Below are positions 43,484 through 55,861 of a stretch of 64,000 nucleotides of DNA, in pieces (the stretch's first letter is position 1; each line of letters starts with the position of its first letter). The position numbers and the translations under genes are program-made. Below the pieces are notes generated by a model. That model saw nothing but the letters and a program-made list of their open reading frames with translations. It was not told where the DNA came from and did not search any database. Source of the stretch: Symbiodinium kawagutii (Eukaryota; Sar; Dinophyceae; Suessiales; Symbiodiniaceae); contig VSDK01009657.1 in assembly GCA_009767595.1 (NCBI GenBank), forward strand, positions 593,163 through 657,162. The letters are read 5' to 3'.

Positions 43484-43528
43484 TCATGAATTAAACGCGT
43501 CGCGCCGCGCCCTCTGCGCCGCCCTCTC
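43484..43528 (-). CDS. Possible short exon, Arg/Ala-rich
   Basis: After TGAAGCCCAG the frame reads ERAAQRARRDAFNS and reaches TGA at 43484. It shows the same composition as the neighbouring exons. It is very short and could be chance. Confidence 0.28.
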   Translation of the reverse strand, partial: ERAAQRARRDAFNS

Positions 43529-43552
43529 CTGGGCTTCAGCCGGGCAAAAAGA

Positions 43553-43653
43553 TGCATAGAGAGATAGCTAGATAGACAGATGGGTACGTAGGTAGGTTGG
43601 TAGCTAGCTGGGTAAATAGAAAGATACATAGATACATAGATACATAGATACAT

Positions 43654-43703
<50 letters not shown>

Positions 43704-43775
43704 ACAAATAAATAGATACATTGATAAATAGATAAATAGAAAAATAGACAAATAGATAAATAGACAAACAGATTC
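43553..43775. repeat. GATA tetranucleotide array
   Basis: A nearly perfect GATA core at 43660..43702 within a wider ACATAGATA-type stretch. Minus-strand IYLSIYLS-type frames are repeat artefacts. Confidence 0.9.
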
Positions 43776-43907
43776 CAGCCGCCTGTCGCTCTTTCAGCGG
43801 ATGGCTCAGTCATCCATGCATCGCAAACAGCGTCTTGTTTCCCATCTTGCAAGCTTCCGCAATAGACTTGTGCGGTACTATTCGTACATCAAGAAAGGTT
43901 TCAGAAT

Positions 43908-44129
43908 TTATGTCCAGCCAGATGCCAGTCGTATTTCTGTAGGCTTCAAATAGGTTGTCCTCATCTTCTGATTAGTAAGAGCTGCTTTAAAACGGCAAAT
44001 GTCACTCATGCTCAAGCCAGGAAGAGTGGTGTCAATCTTTACCATCACATTAATATCATTGAATCTAAATATCCCTTGTATTCCGAACCAGCTAACGGTA
44101 TCAATGATATCAATAATCATAAATGACAT
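43908..44129 (-). CDS. Hypothetical ORF, unknown protein
   Basis: The frame includes FNDINVMVKIDTTLPGLSMS, DICRFKAALTNQKMRTTYLK and PTEIRLASGWT before a TAA. It looks protein-like in its last 50 residues. The plus strand of the same region has a competing frame with an Arg/Glu-rich end (44165..44313). Neither has decisive support. Confidence 0.4.
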   Translation of the reverse strand: MSFMIIDIIDTVSWFGIQGIFRFNDINVMVKIDTTLPGLSMSDICRFKAALTNQKMRTTYLKPTEIRLASGWT

Positions 44130-46395
44130 GTGTAAGACTAAGCACTACGTGAACATCTATAAGTACTTGAGAGCCAGGGGGGGTGGACGAAAGCTGCGGG
44201 GGCGGAAAGGTATGATGGAAGAGAGAGGGCAGGAAGAGGCAGAAGAAGTTGTGAAGTGGGAAGGGGGTCGCGAAGACATGCGGCGACACCTCATCAATGG
44301 GAATTATATGTAAGAAAAATCCCAGGCAAGCGAATGTTTTTGCCTTGGGAGTGCACTCAGAGCAGTGCAGCGAGGCAATGCGAAACCCGAAAAATCTATG
44401 TGCTTTGAATGGTTCTCAACCAAGGCCATGGGGGCGATCGAGCCCAGGGTGTTCAGTGCGCGGGGGGGGGGGGTGCGTGAGATTCACGTCATTGGCCCGC
44501 TGACCGTCCCCCCGAACCCCCAAAAAGTAAGAACTAGCCAACGCTACCCAAACTCGAGCTGCTGGACGCAGCTTTCGTGATTAGAGTCACGATATGATCG
44601 TTGCTCATCGATGGCAGTGTCAATCTTGTGAATTGTTGACCTCAACCACTGGTCGCTAACCAATCTTTGGGCTGGCCCCCAGGTGTCAAAGGAGGAGGCA
44701 ACAACCTTCTAACTGCATCGAAGTATCGGAAGCAATGAATCGCTGTGAAAATCCATGCCTTTTACCTCAAGATCACGCTCTATTGACGATCTTCCAAGAC
44801 TTGAAATTCAGCTTACAACCCACACGTCCCGGGTGTATCAGTCAAGCTCAGCTCCACCAACTTGCTGGCAGCACGGGCCCGCCTTCCACTCCAGCAGACC
44901 TCCAATCCACACCTGTCCAGTTGCTTCCACTTGGTTCTCAGCGGGTAGTGGGCCAGAGCCAAAAAATGATTCTCTAACGATGCAGGCTACTGTCTGGTTG
45001 GAGGCTTATGATTTCTTGACTAACTGGTTCCCAAAATCAATAGCCTAGGGAAGGCTACAAGATGGACATCTCAAAAAGTTTAGTGGCCGGTCTTCGTTGG
45101 GATTCTAGCTGGTTTTGAGAATATTGCCATCCGAACACGTGGACGACATCATAGAACCTTCACGAACAGTCGCCACCGCAAATGGGGACCTAGTACTTGG
45201 ATGTGCTGGGGATAGCTCGGACGGTTGGCTGACCCCTGAGCACGATGTGCTGGGGATAAAACTAACCCCAGTACTGCTTACTAGGTCCATACGACCTGTG
45301 ATGAGTAACCAGCTTCTAAGTGGATGCAAGTAGGAATCATGGGTGGCTCTTGATTCGGCTGGATGACCATCCCTCAGTGGCGAGCATAAATAGTTGGTGG
45401 CTATAGTCAACCAACCTTCTCTTCAAGTTGGTGGCCACCATGAACAACATGAGTTCATCAACCAACCTTTGTTTCATACTAGGAAATTCTAAAAGTTTTT
45501 AATTTGAACAACAAACTAGATAACCATTGCTGCTGAGTATCTGGTTATTTATACTTTTCTGCAGCAAGGGAATGCTGTGGCTGTGACTATTCTTGGTGCT
45601 AATACTACTGGTTTACCAATACAGAACCATGAACATACCCGTTGCTCACCATTGGTTACATGCGATCACCAGTTGACTCTTGATATCTACGGATGGCTAA
45701 TGTAACCATCCGAGAAAAAAATGACCAACAAAAAGACGGATATGGTGTGGCTCCAAGCCATGGATTTGACGGAAAGATTGGGCCGTGTGCCGATTGCACA
45801 AGCGTGCAGTGCACCATAATTAGTACCATTCCATTGAGCTCAAATATTATCTGGCTCCTGATGACCCTAGATCTATGGAATAATCAGAACAAATTGGAAC
45901 AAACCATCTTCCCATAGAACCGTCTTTAGATATCTTTAGAATCTTTAGATAGGACTAGTCGTCATCCCACTCCATCACATATCTTGCTACTGATCATATA
46001 TAATGGTATCGACAGTTGGAGATATGCATCGTCCCACTCCAAACTGGTGACTTTTGGTACCCAGCAATGAGAGCTGTCACTATCTGCTGAGGACTGTGGT
46101 GACAGTAACAGGGTCGAGGGCAACCCTTTGTGGCAATCAAGGATCCAACCAGCCAACAAACAAGCAGAGACAATACACAAACAACTTCAAAGAAACGCAT
46201 ACGGTGAAGAAACGTGAACAAGACAAGCACTTTACCATTTACAAATAAACGCGGAAGTAAAGAAACAAACAAAAAGCAAAGAATACTAACTGACAAAGAG
46301 ACCGACAAAGAAACAAGCACAAAGAAACAACATGAAAACGCCAAACAAACTGCATCACAACAAAAAGATACACTCGGCAGTACTGCTTACGTCAC
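44130..46395. other. No clear gene; two plus-strand frames worth noting
   Basis: At 44365..44480 the plus strand reads AKPEKSMCFEWFSTKAMGAI then EPRVFSARGGG, near a run of 12 G residues at 44462..44473. At 45115..45333 it reads VDDIIEPSRTVATANGDLVL then GWLTPEHDVLGIKLTPVLL, which could be part of a retroelement polyprotein. Neither is anchored by splice sites. Confidence 0.35.
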
Positions 46396-46556
46396 CTTGC
46401 CAACCGCACACATCGCCTTCCCACCAGCACACCTCCATGCCGTCTCTATGCGGCTCCATCTGCAGCAGCAGTTTTGGACGCAAGCGTTGCAATACCGAGG
46501 GCCCATCCATCTCGAAGGACATCCTCAGCCGTGCCATAAGGCTATCAATGAAGGCT
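46396..46556 (-). CDS. Internal exon, unknown protein
   Basis: After CTTGACGGTTAG the frame reads AFIDSLMARLRMSFEMDGPS, VLQRLRPKLLLQMEPHRDGM and EVCWWEGDVCGWQ, with donor GGCAAG before GTGACG. This is 53 codons of good protein-like sequence with a helical front and a Trp/Cys-rich end. The family is not recognised. No adjoining exon was identified. Confidence 0.55.
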
Positions 46557-49500
46557 CTAACCGTCAAGAATCAATCCAGCTTTTTAACCATCAACAAGTC
46601 ATAGGATAAAGTAATCATTGATTGTTGATATGATATCATTGATTCTTGATGGTTTCTCATTGTAAAAAGCTGGCTAATAATGGGCTAAAATCATCCAGAA
46701 TTGTAGAGGATATACCAACGAATACAATGGTTACTGATGGTACACCAGGGGTACAGGGTACCCGCAGAGGTATGTTTGTGATGATGGTATTGGTGGTAGC
46801 CATGGTGTGTAGAAGCTCTGACCTCAACTCTGATGGATGGCAAAGCCAGAGGTATCACAGGTGATCCACAAATGGTCCTTGCTATTGGTTGATTATTGGG
46901 TCGATTGTTGCAGGGGATAATTGGCACTACTGGTTGATATAGGGATTATTCACCTAGAATATGGGTTGACCATTGTGAATACTTGGACGTGCAGTTGGGG
47001 ATACTTCCCTGGGATATAAGCATTGTAAATAACCCTAAAAGGTGAACCCGCCCCTTCAACCATAGCGCATGTCACCAGCTACAAGCACTGGAGATGCACA
47101 TCCAAGTACTGGCCACAGTTGTGACTAACGTCGCGCTCCCAAAGTTGTTGACCACTTCAGTGGTAGGAAACCATCAGTTCCTGGATAGTTCTATAATGAC
47201 AAGCTGAGACGCCGAGATGAAGGGGCAATTGGTAGCTCAATATGTCAGCTAACCTTCGTCAATCAAACAAGCTGGCTGGTAAATCACCATTTCCATGGTG
47301 GATGTTCCACTGCTGTGTCAGATTGTCGAAACGCAAGTGGCAGTGTTCTGATGGACAGCTACTTCAACCCACGTCTTCCCCTGTTGCTCTGTCGATAGCA
47401 ATGACAGGTAGGTGAAAGTTTTACTGGTGCCCCACCCCTCTTCGGTTGAAGAAGTCCAGATGATTCTTCCTTACCTGGCCCTTCAACACTGCTAGGTGCT
47501 TTCGGAGGGACAAGGACTGCCAAACAAGACATTTATCCAAAAACAGAAGCCATCAACCAGCAACCATCAAGCAGAAGCTCACCCCTGGCCGCGTCAAGAC
47601 TCTCCAATAACCTGGAGTGGTTTGTACCTGAGCGGCGATCGCCGAGTAGCTATGAGAGGCGGCTGCTGCTTGTGAGAACTCCAAGGGTTACAACACTGGA
47701 AGGTCCTTGTGAGAAGGTCCACTATCCTTGAGAACTCCTGAAAAGCCAAGTGATTGCTAGGTGATGTCCATAAACCATGTCCATAGTCCTTCCTCCTTGG
47801 TCTTCATTTATCTTCATTGATTCTGAAGACCGAGTAGAAGCTGAAGAATTCACACGTATGAACCCAACCATGTTGATGATGGGCTTCAAACCCCAGCTAA
47901 TTGTGCATGTTCGGCATCCAACTCAATGGAGAGATACGTACCCTTGGCCGATGGAAACGTGTTCGCGTTCTTGAATTCCTTGGAGTCTTATAGTGCTTGC
48001 AAGAGTCTCTACAAATGAGCCAGCAAGTGAAACTGCTCACAATTTGCAGCTGACATCCACGGGTGTTGTTTGGTAAACTTACAGTAGGTCATCTTGCTTG
48101 GTCCTATCAATGATTGCTAAATCCGCCATCACATTCCTTGCAGTGCAATTCAGGGCTGAGCAAATGCCTGTATGCCTCCCGTTTTGGGGGGCAGCCCCCA
48201 CGGGGACAACCATGAATTTGCTACAGATTGCAATGGGCTCTAGCTGAAAGTTGTTTGAATCAAGTGGACGGTCAACCATCGTTCACCATTGTCAACTATC
48301 ATCAACATTGATTCAAAGATATGAACAAGTATTCCACATTTTGTTCTCCATACATGCTGGATATCCACAACCAAGGACTTAACATACTTAGCACAACCTC
48401 AATGGCCAAAGGATCACAAATCTTGGGATGGCCACCATCTGTGGTCCGCCCTACATCTCATGGTGACTGCAGGTTAAATTGATTTTTTGGCGGCTGAGTC
48501 AGCTCTCATCAGTTGATGATCACCTTCGAAGCCAAGGTGTTCACCATCCGATCATAACCCCAGCTAGCAAGCAACCAGGTAGGCCTCCGCCAAGGCTGGT
48601 TTTGTTTCTTACTAAGCCATGTTGACCCACTGCAATCAACAAGTACCAACTGTTCTTCGCAAATGTTCACCAATGTGAGTCATAATTAGCCGAGTACTGA
48701 CCAAACAGAACGGATTATTAAGCAATCAGTGCCTAGATATTATTGACATGTATCAACCATTCATCATAGAGCCATGTTGAATTCTTGCTAAATGACCATT
48801 GCTAAGACTGGACATTACGGAGAGTCATTAGCCGTTAATGGCAAGTATTGACCATAAATTGCGATTTCTGACCCACTATCGTTCGCTAATGCAGTTTGCA
48901 TTGTTAGCGTTTCCAACCCATTTTAGGAACAAAAATACTCGACCGCAATTGGTGACGGTCGCAGTCTCCCTTCATGGCTTCGCAGATCTTGCCCCAAGTC
49001 CATAGTTCATCATGATCTGGCAACCACCAACGAACATCCAACCACCACCACCAGCAACATCAACCACAACCGCCACCAACATCACCAACCAAAACAGCCT
49101 CACCACCACCAGTAGCAGACTCAACTTTCACCGGCAAAGACATGACGTCGCTGTGGCTCTGCCCAGGTGCTTCGGAGGGATCTCACCGTGCAGTTGATCA
49201 TCATCTCAGTGCTGACATGGACGCCACGCTGTTGGGTGGCCTTCAGCTGTGGCGGTTCTGCGCTTGGGGGTGTGCAGGACTCTCCCAGGAAACCTCAGGA
49301 GCCTTGTGTTAAAGCTGGGAAGTGGCTGTTAATGGCTACTTCAACGTTCTGAAAATCATTGCACCGCTATTTGGAATCAGATCCGCACAGGCAACCCTCC
49401 CCCCAAGGCAGAACCCTCTGGAACTTCCCACCAATTCAACCTTTGGAGCCTTCTCACACAAGATCATCCCTGAACACTCCACAACCCTCCTGCACCATTC

Positions 49501-50955
49501 TGGACACATGCTTGAACCCTCCGGAACCTCGCACCAAATCAGTCTGGGCTGATGAACCCACAGCTCTAGCTGGCATCATGAATCATGCTTAAGCATCAGC
49601 ATCCATCATCAGCCATCGTCTTTAGTCATGAAAAACTCGTGTCATCGTCAACAGCCTCTAACATCATTGGCTCACTGTAGTCCTGGCAATTTATCATTGC
49701 CATGGAATGCTTGTAATCATCCAATCTGCAATCAGAGCCATAATTCATCGTCACCAACCATCATTGAAGATTCCTGCACCAGAACTACATGAGGATCAAT
49801 CAAGATCGACAGTCATCGTCAAACACTATTTCTCATGATCAACCACGGTGGGTGGTCATTAACATACCACTGCTCAACCAGTAATGGCCAATGTTGACCA
49901 CTAAGTAGCCAGTTCGAATCACTAAACAACCATCAATCAACCATGATGAAGCATTCGTTCACCACTACTTCACCATCAAATATCAATTCTCCGCCAATCA
50001 ACCATCTAACGATTCACTTCCATGTTTGGCAAGTCTTAGCCATGATCAACCATTCGCCACCAATCCACCATAAATTCAACTGGACTTGTGCTTCACCATC
50101 GTTTCACCATCCATTCAAAATCACTTCACCTGGACTAATTCACCAGCAATTCACCACTAATTCACCTGGATGGCTGGAAAATCATCAACCATCACCTGAT
50201 TAACCACCGTTATTAACCATCATTATCCACTATCAATCATTATTAGCCACTATTTACATTTATTAACCATTACTATCCATGAATTCAGCCACCATGAACC
50301 TAGCTTCCCGCCTTAGCAGCACCCCAGGACTCCACGGTCTCCACGTGGTGCCAGGGGATCCTCAGCGTTGCACCAGAGCAAGCGTGGTGATGATCACTGG
50401 AAGCTTCATCACTGAAATGATGGCTTCATCCCAGTGATCAGGACCATTTGAAGAGTTGATTCCGGTGAAACCTGATGGTTTCTTCGAATGATCAGGACCG
50501 TTTGAATGATGGTGTAGTTTGTTGATGATAAATGGCGGTAAAAAAAGGTGCTTGACCGTGGATTCGTGATGGTGAATGATAGTTCATTAGGGTCAACAAC
50601 TATATAATCGAAGTGGTTGGAATCATAATCAACGATACTTGGAATGATAGCCCCAAGCCAATCTGACTAAATCAGCCATGATGGTAAATAATCAGAAGGA
50701 AATAATGTGATAAGTAACCAAATCGTTGACTCCCCAATCTTGGACCAATTCTGACAAGGGAATCTAGTGATAGTTCATTAGCGATAAGACTGCTTAGAAG
50801 TTTCGATACTGGAATGGTTTGAAACGAGGAATCACAACCTAGGAATACACCATTGACTCAGGGGGTGGCATGCCCCGCAAGTCATCAGGGTAGCCTCCAT
50901 GACCACTTTGGCAGCGCAGTATGAACACACCGTTCGAGCGTTGTGGAGAATTCAC
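46557..50955. other. Mostly non-coding; weak candidates
   Basis: At 46649..46710 lies half of a small terminal-repeat element (TGGTTTCTCATTGTAAAAAG and AAATCATCCAGAATTG). A short minus-strand frame at 47628..47668 (AAASHSYSAIAAQ) has a good donor. The plus strand at 49140..49315 reads SADMDATLLGGLQLWRFCAW without clear boundaries. The rest is AACCATCAATCAACC-type sequence. Confidence 0.35.
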
Positions 50956-51066
50956 CTGCCCAAGTGTTGAGGCTTTACCCAGCTTATTGATCTGTTTATA
51001 ATGATGTCCGTTTACCACAGGATAGTGACAGGCTACTGCTGTCGCTTTTCCGGGTGGCCCACCCAT
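50956..51066 (-). CDS. Possible exon, unknown protein
   Basis: The frame GKATAVACHYPVVNGHHYKQ then INKLGKASTLGQ ends in GGGCAG before GTGAAT. The 5' boundary is unclear. It may be an upstream or downstream part of a gene on this strand. Confidence 0.33.
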
Positions 51067-51483
51067 TTATGGTGGCCTGACAGTTCCCTTGAAATTGCCT
51101 GGGAACTACCTGGAGCTTTGAACACAAGCTGCTCAGGCTGTGGGCACTGATGCTGGCAGACCAAAGTTCATGCTTCATCCCAGGTCGCCCCTCTAACCGA
51201 CTCGAACCTCAATGGTATGTTTGGCGTCATGAGAAAACTGACCCAACTACCAACCCAAAAGATTGATGGTCGGAAGTGAATAATTGCATAACCCCATTTG
51301 CAGCCAAAGCTCTTCATGTCCATACCAAAGGTCATGTGGTTCAGCCCCGACTCTCCAGTCCAGAGATTCAAATGCTTCGCGCCCGAATTCCTCAGTCGTC
51401 AGACGAAGAAACCATCAAAGGTTCGGTGAGAACAGCAAGGTGGGAATTAAGGGAATGCGATGCGGTTACAAAAAACAACAAAA

Positions 51484-51486
51484 TCT

Positions 51487-51531
<45 letters not shown>
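51484..51531. repeat. CAA trinucleotide array
   Basis: About 15 CAA units. It lies just beyond the stop of the following minus-strand exon, so it would fall in a 3' UTR or intergenic DNA. Confidence 0.9.
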
Positions 51532-51532
<1 letters not shown>

Positions 51533-51599
51533 CTCCCGCTCCTCCTACTACCTACTCCTACTACCACCTCCACCACCACTCCCCACTCTTGTCAGTAAA

Positions 51600-51752
51600 T
51601 CATAGCCACACAGATCTGTGGCTCAGCGCATCGTTGCGTCCCAGTCTCTCCAGGGATTTGGCTAAGATGGACTGCTTTTCGTTCCACTGATCGAAGATCT
51701 TCGGCAGCTCATGGAAGGACAGTTGCTGAAGCAGGACATGATCCAAGGTCAC
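51600..51752 (-). CDS. Terminal exon, helical C-terminus, unknown protein
   Basis: After GCCGCACTCAG the frame reads VTLDHVLLQQLSFHELPKIF, DQWNEKQSILAKSLERLGRN and DALSHRSVWL, then TGA at 51600..51602. Fifty codons of unmistakable amphipathic-helix sequence, phase 0. It is the downstream-most exon of a minus-strand gene with exons at 52190, 52842 and 53643. Function unknown. Confidence 0.7.
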   Translation of the reverse strand: MTLDHVLLQQLSFHELPKIFDQWNEKQSILAKSLERLGRNDALSHRSVWL

Positions 51753-52189
51753 CTGAGTGCGGCACCCCGGAAGCCAGGTGGGTCACTCATTTGAGAATTG
51801 CTAAGAATCCTTACATTGATGTCTAGCATAGAATCATATCCGAAACAGCTCCGCAACTTGATAGTCGCCGTCAATTCTCAAGTGAAAAATGCTACAATCA
51901 CACAAATGAGCTCATTTATCACCCCATGCTGGGGAGATTTAGTGGGACCTCCCTATGAAAGCTGTTTATTGCTAGATGATTGCAGGTCATGCCTGATTAT
52001 GATAGCCAATCGTCCATCCATTGATTGCCATTAACGCTACATATTTCTGCTTTTTCCCATGAAAGGTTGATTGTTACTCGATTATCATTCACTCTTCACC
52101 TTCAGAAACTGCTGTTTTTTCCATCTTTTTCCCTTGAAAAAAGGCTGTTTCACCTCGGAATCTCGGCCAAGTGGCATACGCTTCGTCAC

Positions 52190-52297
52190 CAGACCTCTCC
52201 ACCGTCTCGGCCGCGCCGTGCGCCATGCGCGCCACGCGGTTGGGCGCCGGCCGCCGATTGGGCGGACGCTTCGTGGGGCTCTCCACGGTGTCCAGCG
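52190..52297 (-). CDS. Internal exon, basic and proline-rich
   Basis: After GTTTCTCAG the frame reads LDTVESPTKRPPNRRPAPNR then VARMAHGAAETVERS, with donor TCTG before GTGACG. It is very GC-rich. Two bases in plus a G from the exon at 52842 make Ala (TC-A-LDTVES), so the phases agree. The SPTKRP patch could be a phosphorylation or nuclear-localisation motif. This is inference. Confidence 0.68.
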
Positions 52298-52841
52298 CTG
52301 AGAAACCCGGCAGGGGCAGATTTCGAGGCCTCAAGGGATCCCACCGGGGATGCCCAAGGGATGGGGCAACCAGGGTGGGTCAACCAAAGTGGGTCAACCA
52401 GGGGTCAACTGATATGATCACTGAGATGATCATTGCCGAAGCATGGATACTGTAGTATGAGCAAAAACATATCTAATCATGGAGTTTGCGTGCTTTTGAT
52501 TGGCAATGGTAGTGGCAATGGTTGAGAGGACATGTTGAGGGAGAGGCATTGTCATTGTCCATAGTGGAATTCCCTACCATATGGCCACGATAATAATTGG
52601 AGCAGCCTTGCTTACAAAATTGGCAGCATCGAGTCTTATCTAAACATGATCAGCCACCCATTTGACTGGGTCGATAATGAATGGTGCATCATCAACCACG
52701 ACTTAACAAGCCCATAATATCAACCGCTGGTCAGTGATTGATAAAAAAATGATGACTGTACACAACCACCACTTAGTAAGCCCACAATACCAACCATTGA
52801 TTCACTATATCGTCATGCCTTTCTCAGCTCGTAGTATCAAC

Positions 52842-52932
52842 CACAGGTCTGCCCCTTCGTTTCCATTCCCAGCAGCTCGTCATAGACGGCCAAGAAGATC
52901 AAGGCGGCCAACGGCCCGAGGGACCCAGGCAC
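52842..52932 (-). CDS. Internal exon with a hydrophobic segment
   Basis: After TTACCCTCAG the frame reads VPGSLGPLAALIFLAVYDEL then LGMETKGQTC, with donor CTGTG before GTTGAT. The stretch PLAALIFLAVY could be a membrane-spanning or buried helix. Phase is 0 in and one base out, consistent with the next exon. Confidence 0.65.
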
Positions 52933-53642
52933 CTGAGGGTAAAGGCGAGCGGTGATGACATGGGGATGGGCCATAGCCAAGTGCACCAATCATGGGATGA
53001 GTCTGTGCATTCTTGAGACCTTCACCTGGGGTACAGGCTGAACTGGCCCATGCTCAGGTTGTGGTGTTAAACTGTGATAGTGATACAAACAGAAGCGGGC
53101 GAAAAATCAGGAGGATTACTACTTTCTTGACAATGGTCATAACAAATGTGACAATAACAGTGATCGTAATGCCCAAATACTGGAGTTTGAGCCGTTATTT
53201 AAGGACAATCGTGGGATTGGATCGTCGATAAACTGTAGCGATCTGTCCCCTTTCCAGCAGTTCCGATCATGCTAATGTGATACCGGCAGTGACTCAGTAG
53301 CAATCATGCAGCAGCATTTGTGTATGTGGATCTGGCCATACACTAGACCTTCGAGAGTGCCACCTCTCTCACTCAAAAGAATCATGTCGATGATCGTTTG
53401 GCCATGCAAATTTGATGGTTGAAATCTGAAAATCACCCACTGGAACCACATCTGGGTGGTTTCAAGCCGGCTCCATGCTTCTGAACATTCTTGGTCCCAG
53501 AGAAGAATCTTTGAAAATGTTTAAGATGTTTCATCCCATTTTGGGCAGAATTGTGCTTCTGTTCTATTCCTGGTGGGAGATCCGGTTGCTAGTAAACGCG
53601 CCAGATCTGCTGGGAAGCCGCCAGCTAACTTAACAAACTTAC

Positions 53643-53704
53643 TCCGAGAGTCCCGCTGTCTTGCCTTCGAGTTGCTGGCTCATCCGGGGCAAATCCGGTA
53701 CGTG
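53643..53704 (-). CDS. Internal exon, unknown protein
   Basis: Between TTAAAACAG and a near-consensus donor (GGA before GTAAGT) the frame reads HVPDLPRMSQQLEGKTAGLS. The phase leaves two bases, which does not match the next recognised exon. A small exon may be missing between 52.95 and 53.64 kb, or a GA donor two bases earlier may be used. Confidence 0.55.
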
Positions 53705-53861
53705 CTGTTTTAAGATCAAGGTTGTAATATCGCCCTTGTTCTTGCTTTATCGATGAAGGTTGTGGCTGCTGGAGGTCTATCCGGCATTTGTTTCAAACAT
53801 GATCCTACAAATATGTTGCGTAGATTTTTCTTGGATATATGTGGAGATGTGCGTACTACAC

Positions 53862-53865
<4 letters not shown>

Positions 53866-53914
<49 letters not shown>
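53866..53914. repeat. GAT trinucleotide array
   Basis: About 16 GAT units. Frames reading poly-Asp, poly-Met or poly-Ser are not taken as coding. Confidence 0.9.
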
Positions 53915-53915
<1 letters not shown>

Positions 53916-54550
53916 TCCCATACACCCATGCGGCCGTGGGGTCGGATGTCCCTAGCAATGCGTAGAAGCCACGAGTTTCGCAGTTCTTCCCGATTCTCGA
54001 ACCCACAACTGGGGCCCGGACATGCTTCCGTCTGCCCATTGCCGGAGGCGGCTTGGTCGCGGCAACAAATCTACTGCTCTGCCAGCTATGTGTGTGTGTG
54101 TGTGTTTGGGTTGGATCTGCTTATAGGATTCCAAGGTATGCATGGCCCAAGTGCCATGATACATCCACTGATCATTGCACTTGATAGTTCCATCTGCCAA
54201 TGCTAACAGGCAGTGCTGGCTCAACTCAATGGATGCATGCCACTCATTCTGGGGTACAGAATCTAATGAGGTTGTACCTCAGGTTTCCTACACTGAGTCT
54301 TTCAGTATGATGGCTCAGGATGGCTTTGCTGGTACATCATGGCCACTGCCGTAGCATGGCTTCCCGTTTTTAACCCCACAAGTGTATACGCATATGAGTT
54401 TACAAATGCCATGCACTGTTGCCAATTATTCACAATCATTAACCATCTTTACTATCTAGTTTGACGTTTGACCATGTGGTTTAATATCACTAGCCACTAC
54501 TGGTACTACCTGTCATTGACCATCAGTTGCTGTGGAGAAATTGTCATCAC

Positions 54551-54602
54551 ATGTCGCCGCGCAGCTTCGCGGGCTTCGCGGATACGTTGGTGGCTCCTTG
54601 GC
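54551..54602 (-). CDS. Possible short exon
   Basis: After CGCCCAG the frame reads QGATNVSAKPAKLRGD before ACAT and GTGATG. It is GC-rich with good splice signals, but only 52 bp long. Confidence 0.35.
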
Positions 54603-54906
54603 CTGGGCGAATGAAGTGGGTCATGAACAGGACTTCAGTTGTGGTTAAGCAATGGTTTGCAATGATCATGGGTTGAAATATGATTAGTCATGGTCAAGTA
54701 AGTTTCTGGTTACTAGGAACGGGCAATTAAGTAAGTATGCTTAGTATGGGTACGTAATGGTTCATAATGAGGACGTGTCGAAACATGATGTACTCCACCA
54801 ATAGCTTGAGAGTGTTCAGATGTAGATCGTGATGATTGGAATTGGTCAATATTGCTGAGTAATTGTTCATGATGGCTAGCCATGATTTGGATCGGTCCAT
54901 GATTTG

Positions 54907-55006
54907 TTGGTTTCTCAAAATAGGGGACCCCTCAAATCATCAAGTTTATTAACCAGTTATTGTAGCAAACCAACCATTTTTGGGTTTCCCATTCTTAGAA
55001 ACAACC
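54907..55006. mobile_element. Small terminal-inverted-repeat element, copy 6
   Basis: It starts TTGGTTTCTCAAAATAGGGG and ends TTTTTGGGTTTCCCATTC then TTAGAAACAACC. The interior CAAATCATCAAG and TTGTAGCAAACCAACC match the interiors of copies 1, 3 and 5. The length is about 100 bp. Confidence 0.6.
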
Positions 55007-55811
55007 TTTTGGTACCTTTTCCCAAGGCAAAACATGGTGGCTCAGCATGGTGTCCAAGGACCCACGCCTTGGCAAGGTTCAGCCACTCCGTAGTGGCACC
55101 TGACCAGGCAACGAAATGGGATGACATGCACATGCGCATAGCATGCTGATGCCTGCATACCTATCCAAAAACATAAACAGGTGCATACTGATGCATGTCT
55201 ATTCATCTAAAACATAAGTGGAGATGTATTCATACATACCATACCAGAGTGACTGTTGATGGTAGGACTCCAACCACTGGGGATTAGTGAAACCAGGGGG
55301 CGAAATGGGATAAACCGAGCAGGAATCAGGACTGATCCTCATCCGAACGGTCGGCTGCTTTGCTGGTCCAATCATCTTGATGGAAAGCTAAACGGGCCCA
55401 AAACTGCCCAGGAATAGAATTGCTAGATGGCGGCTCACCACGATATTGCTAGCAGTTTAGTTTGTTGCCGTTATGAATTGAATAGTTGCTGTTTTCTTCA
55501 AAAACAAAGGGAGTCGATTGGCTGGGACAGCCATGGAGAATGAGTGGATGTTCGTCCTGAATCGGGTGTTCCCCCCAGTTCTCGAGCTATCATTACCTGT
55601 CACTGATGACGGCTTGCAAGCTCCTTGTCATCTTCGGTCACACTTCCCCGTACCTCAACAGCTCTCAACTCTCGTCAGCAACGACGCATCCGCCGGTGAC
55701 CACAACAACCACCACAACAACCAGCACAAGAACCAACAGCAGTGGAATCAACAAACAACGAAAATCAACTCAACAAGTAGTACCACCACCACCACCACCA
55801 CCACCACCACC

Positions 55812-55861
<50 letters not shown>

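Noticed and set aside
53716..54206. Frames with poly-Ser, poly-Met or poly-Asp
   Set aside because: They are by-products of a GAT array. The flanking residues show no domain and no splice support.
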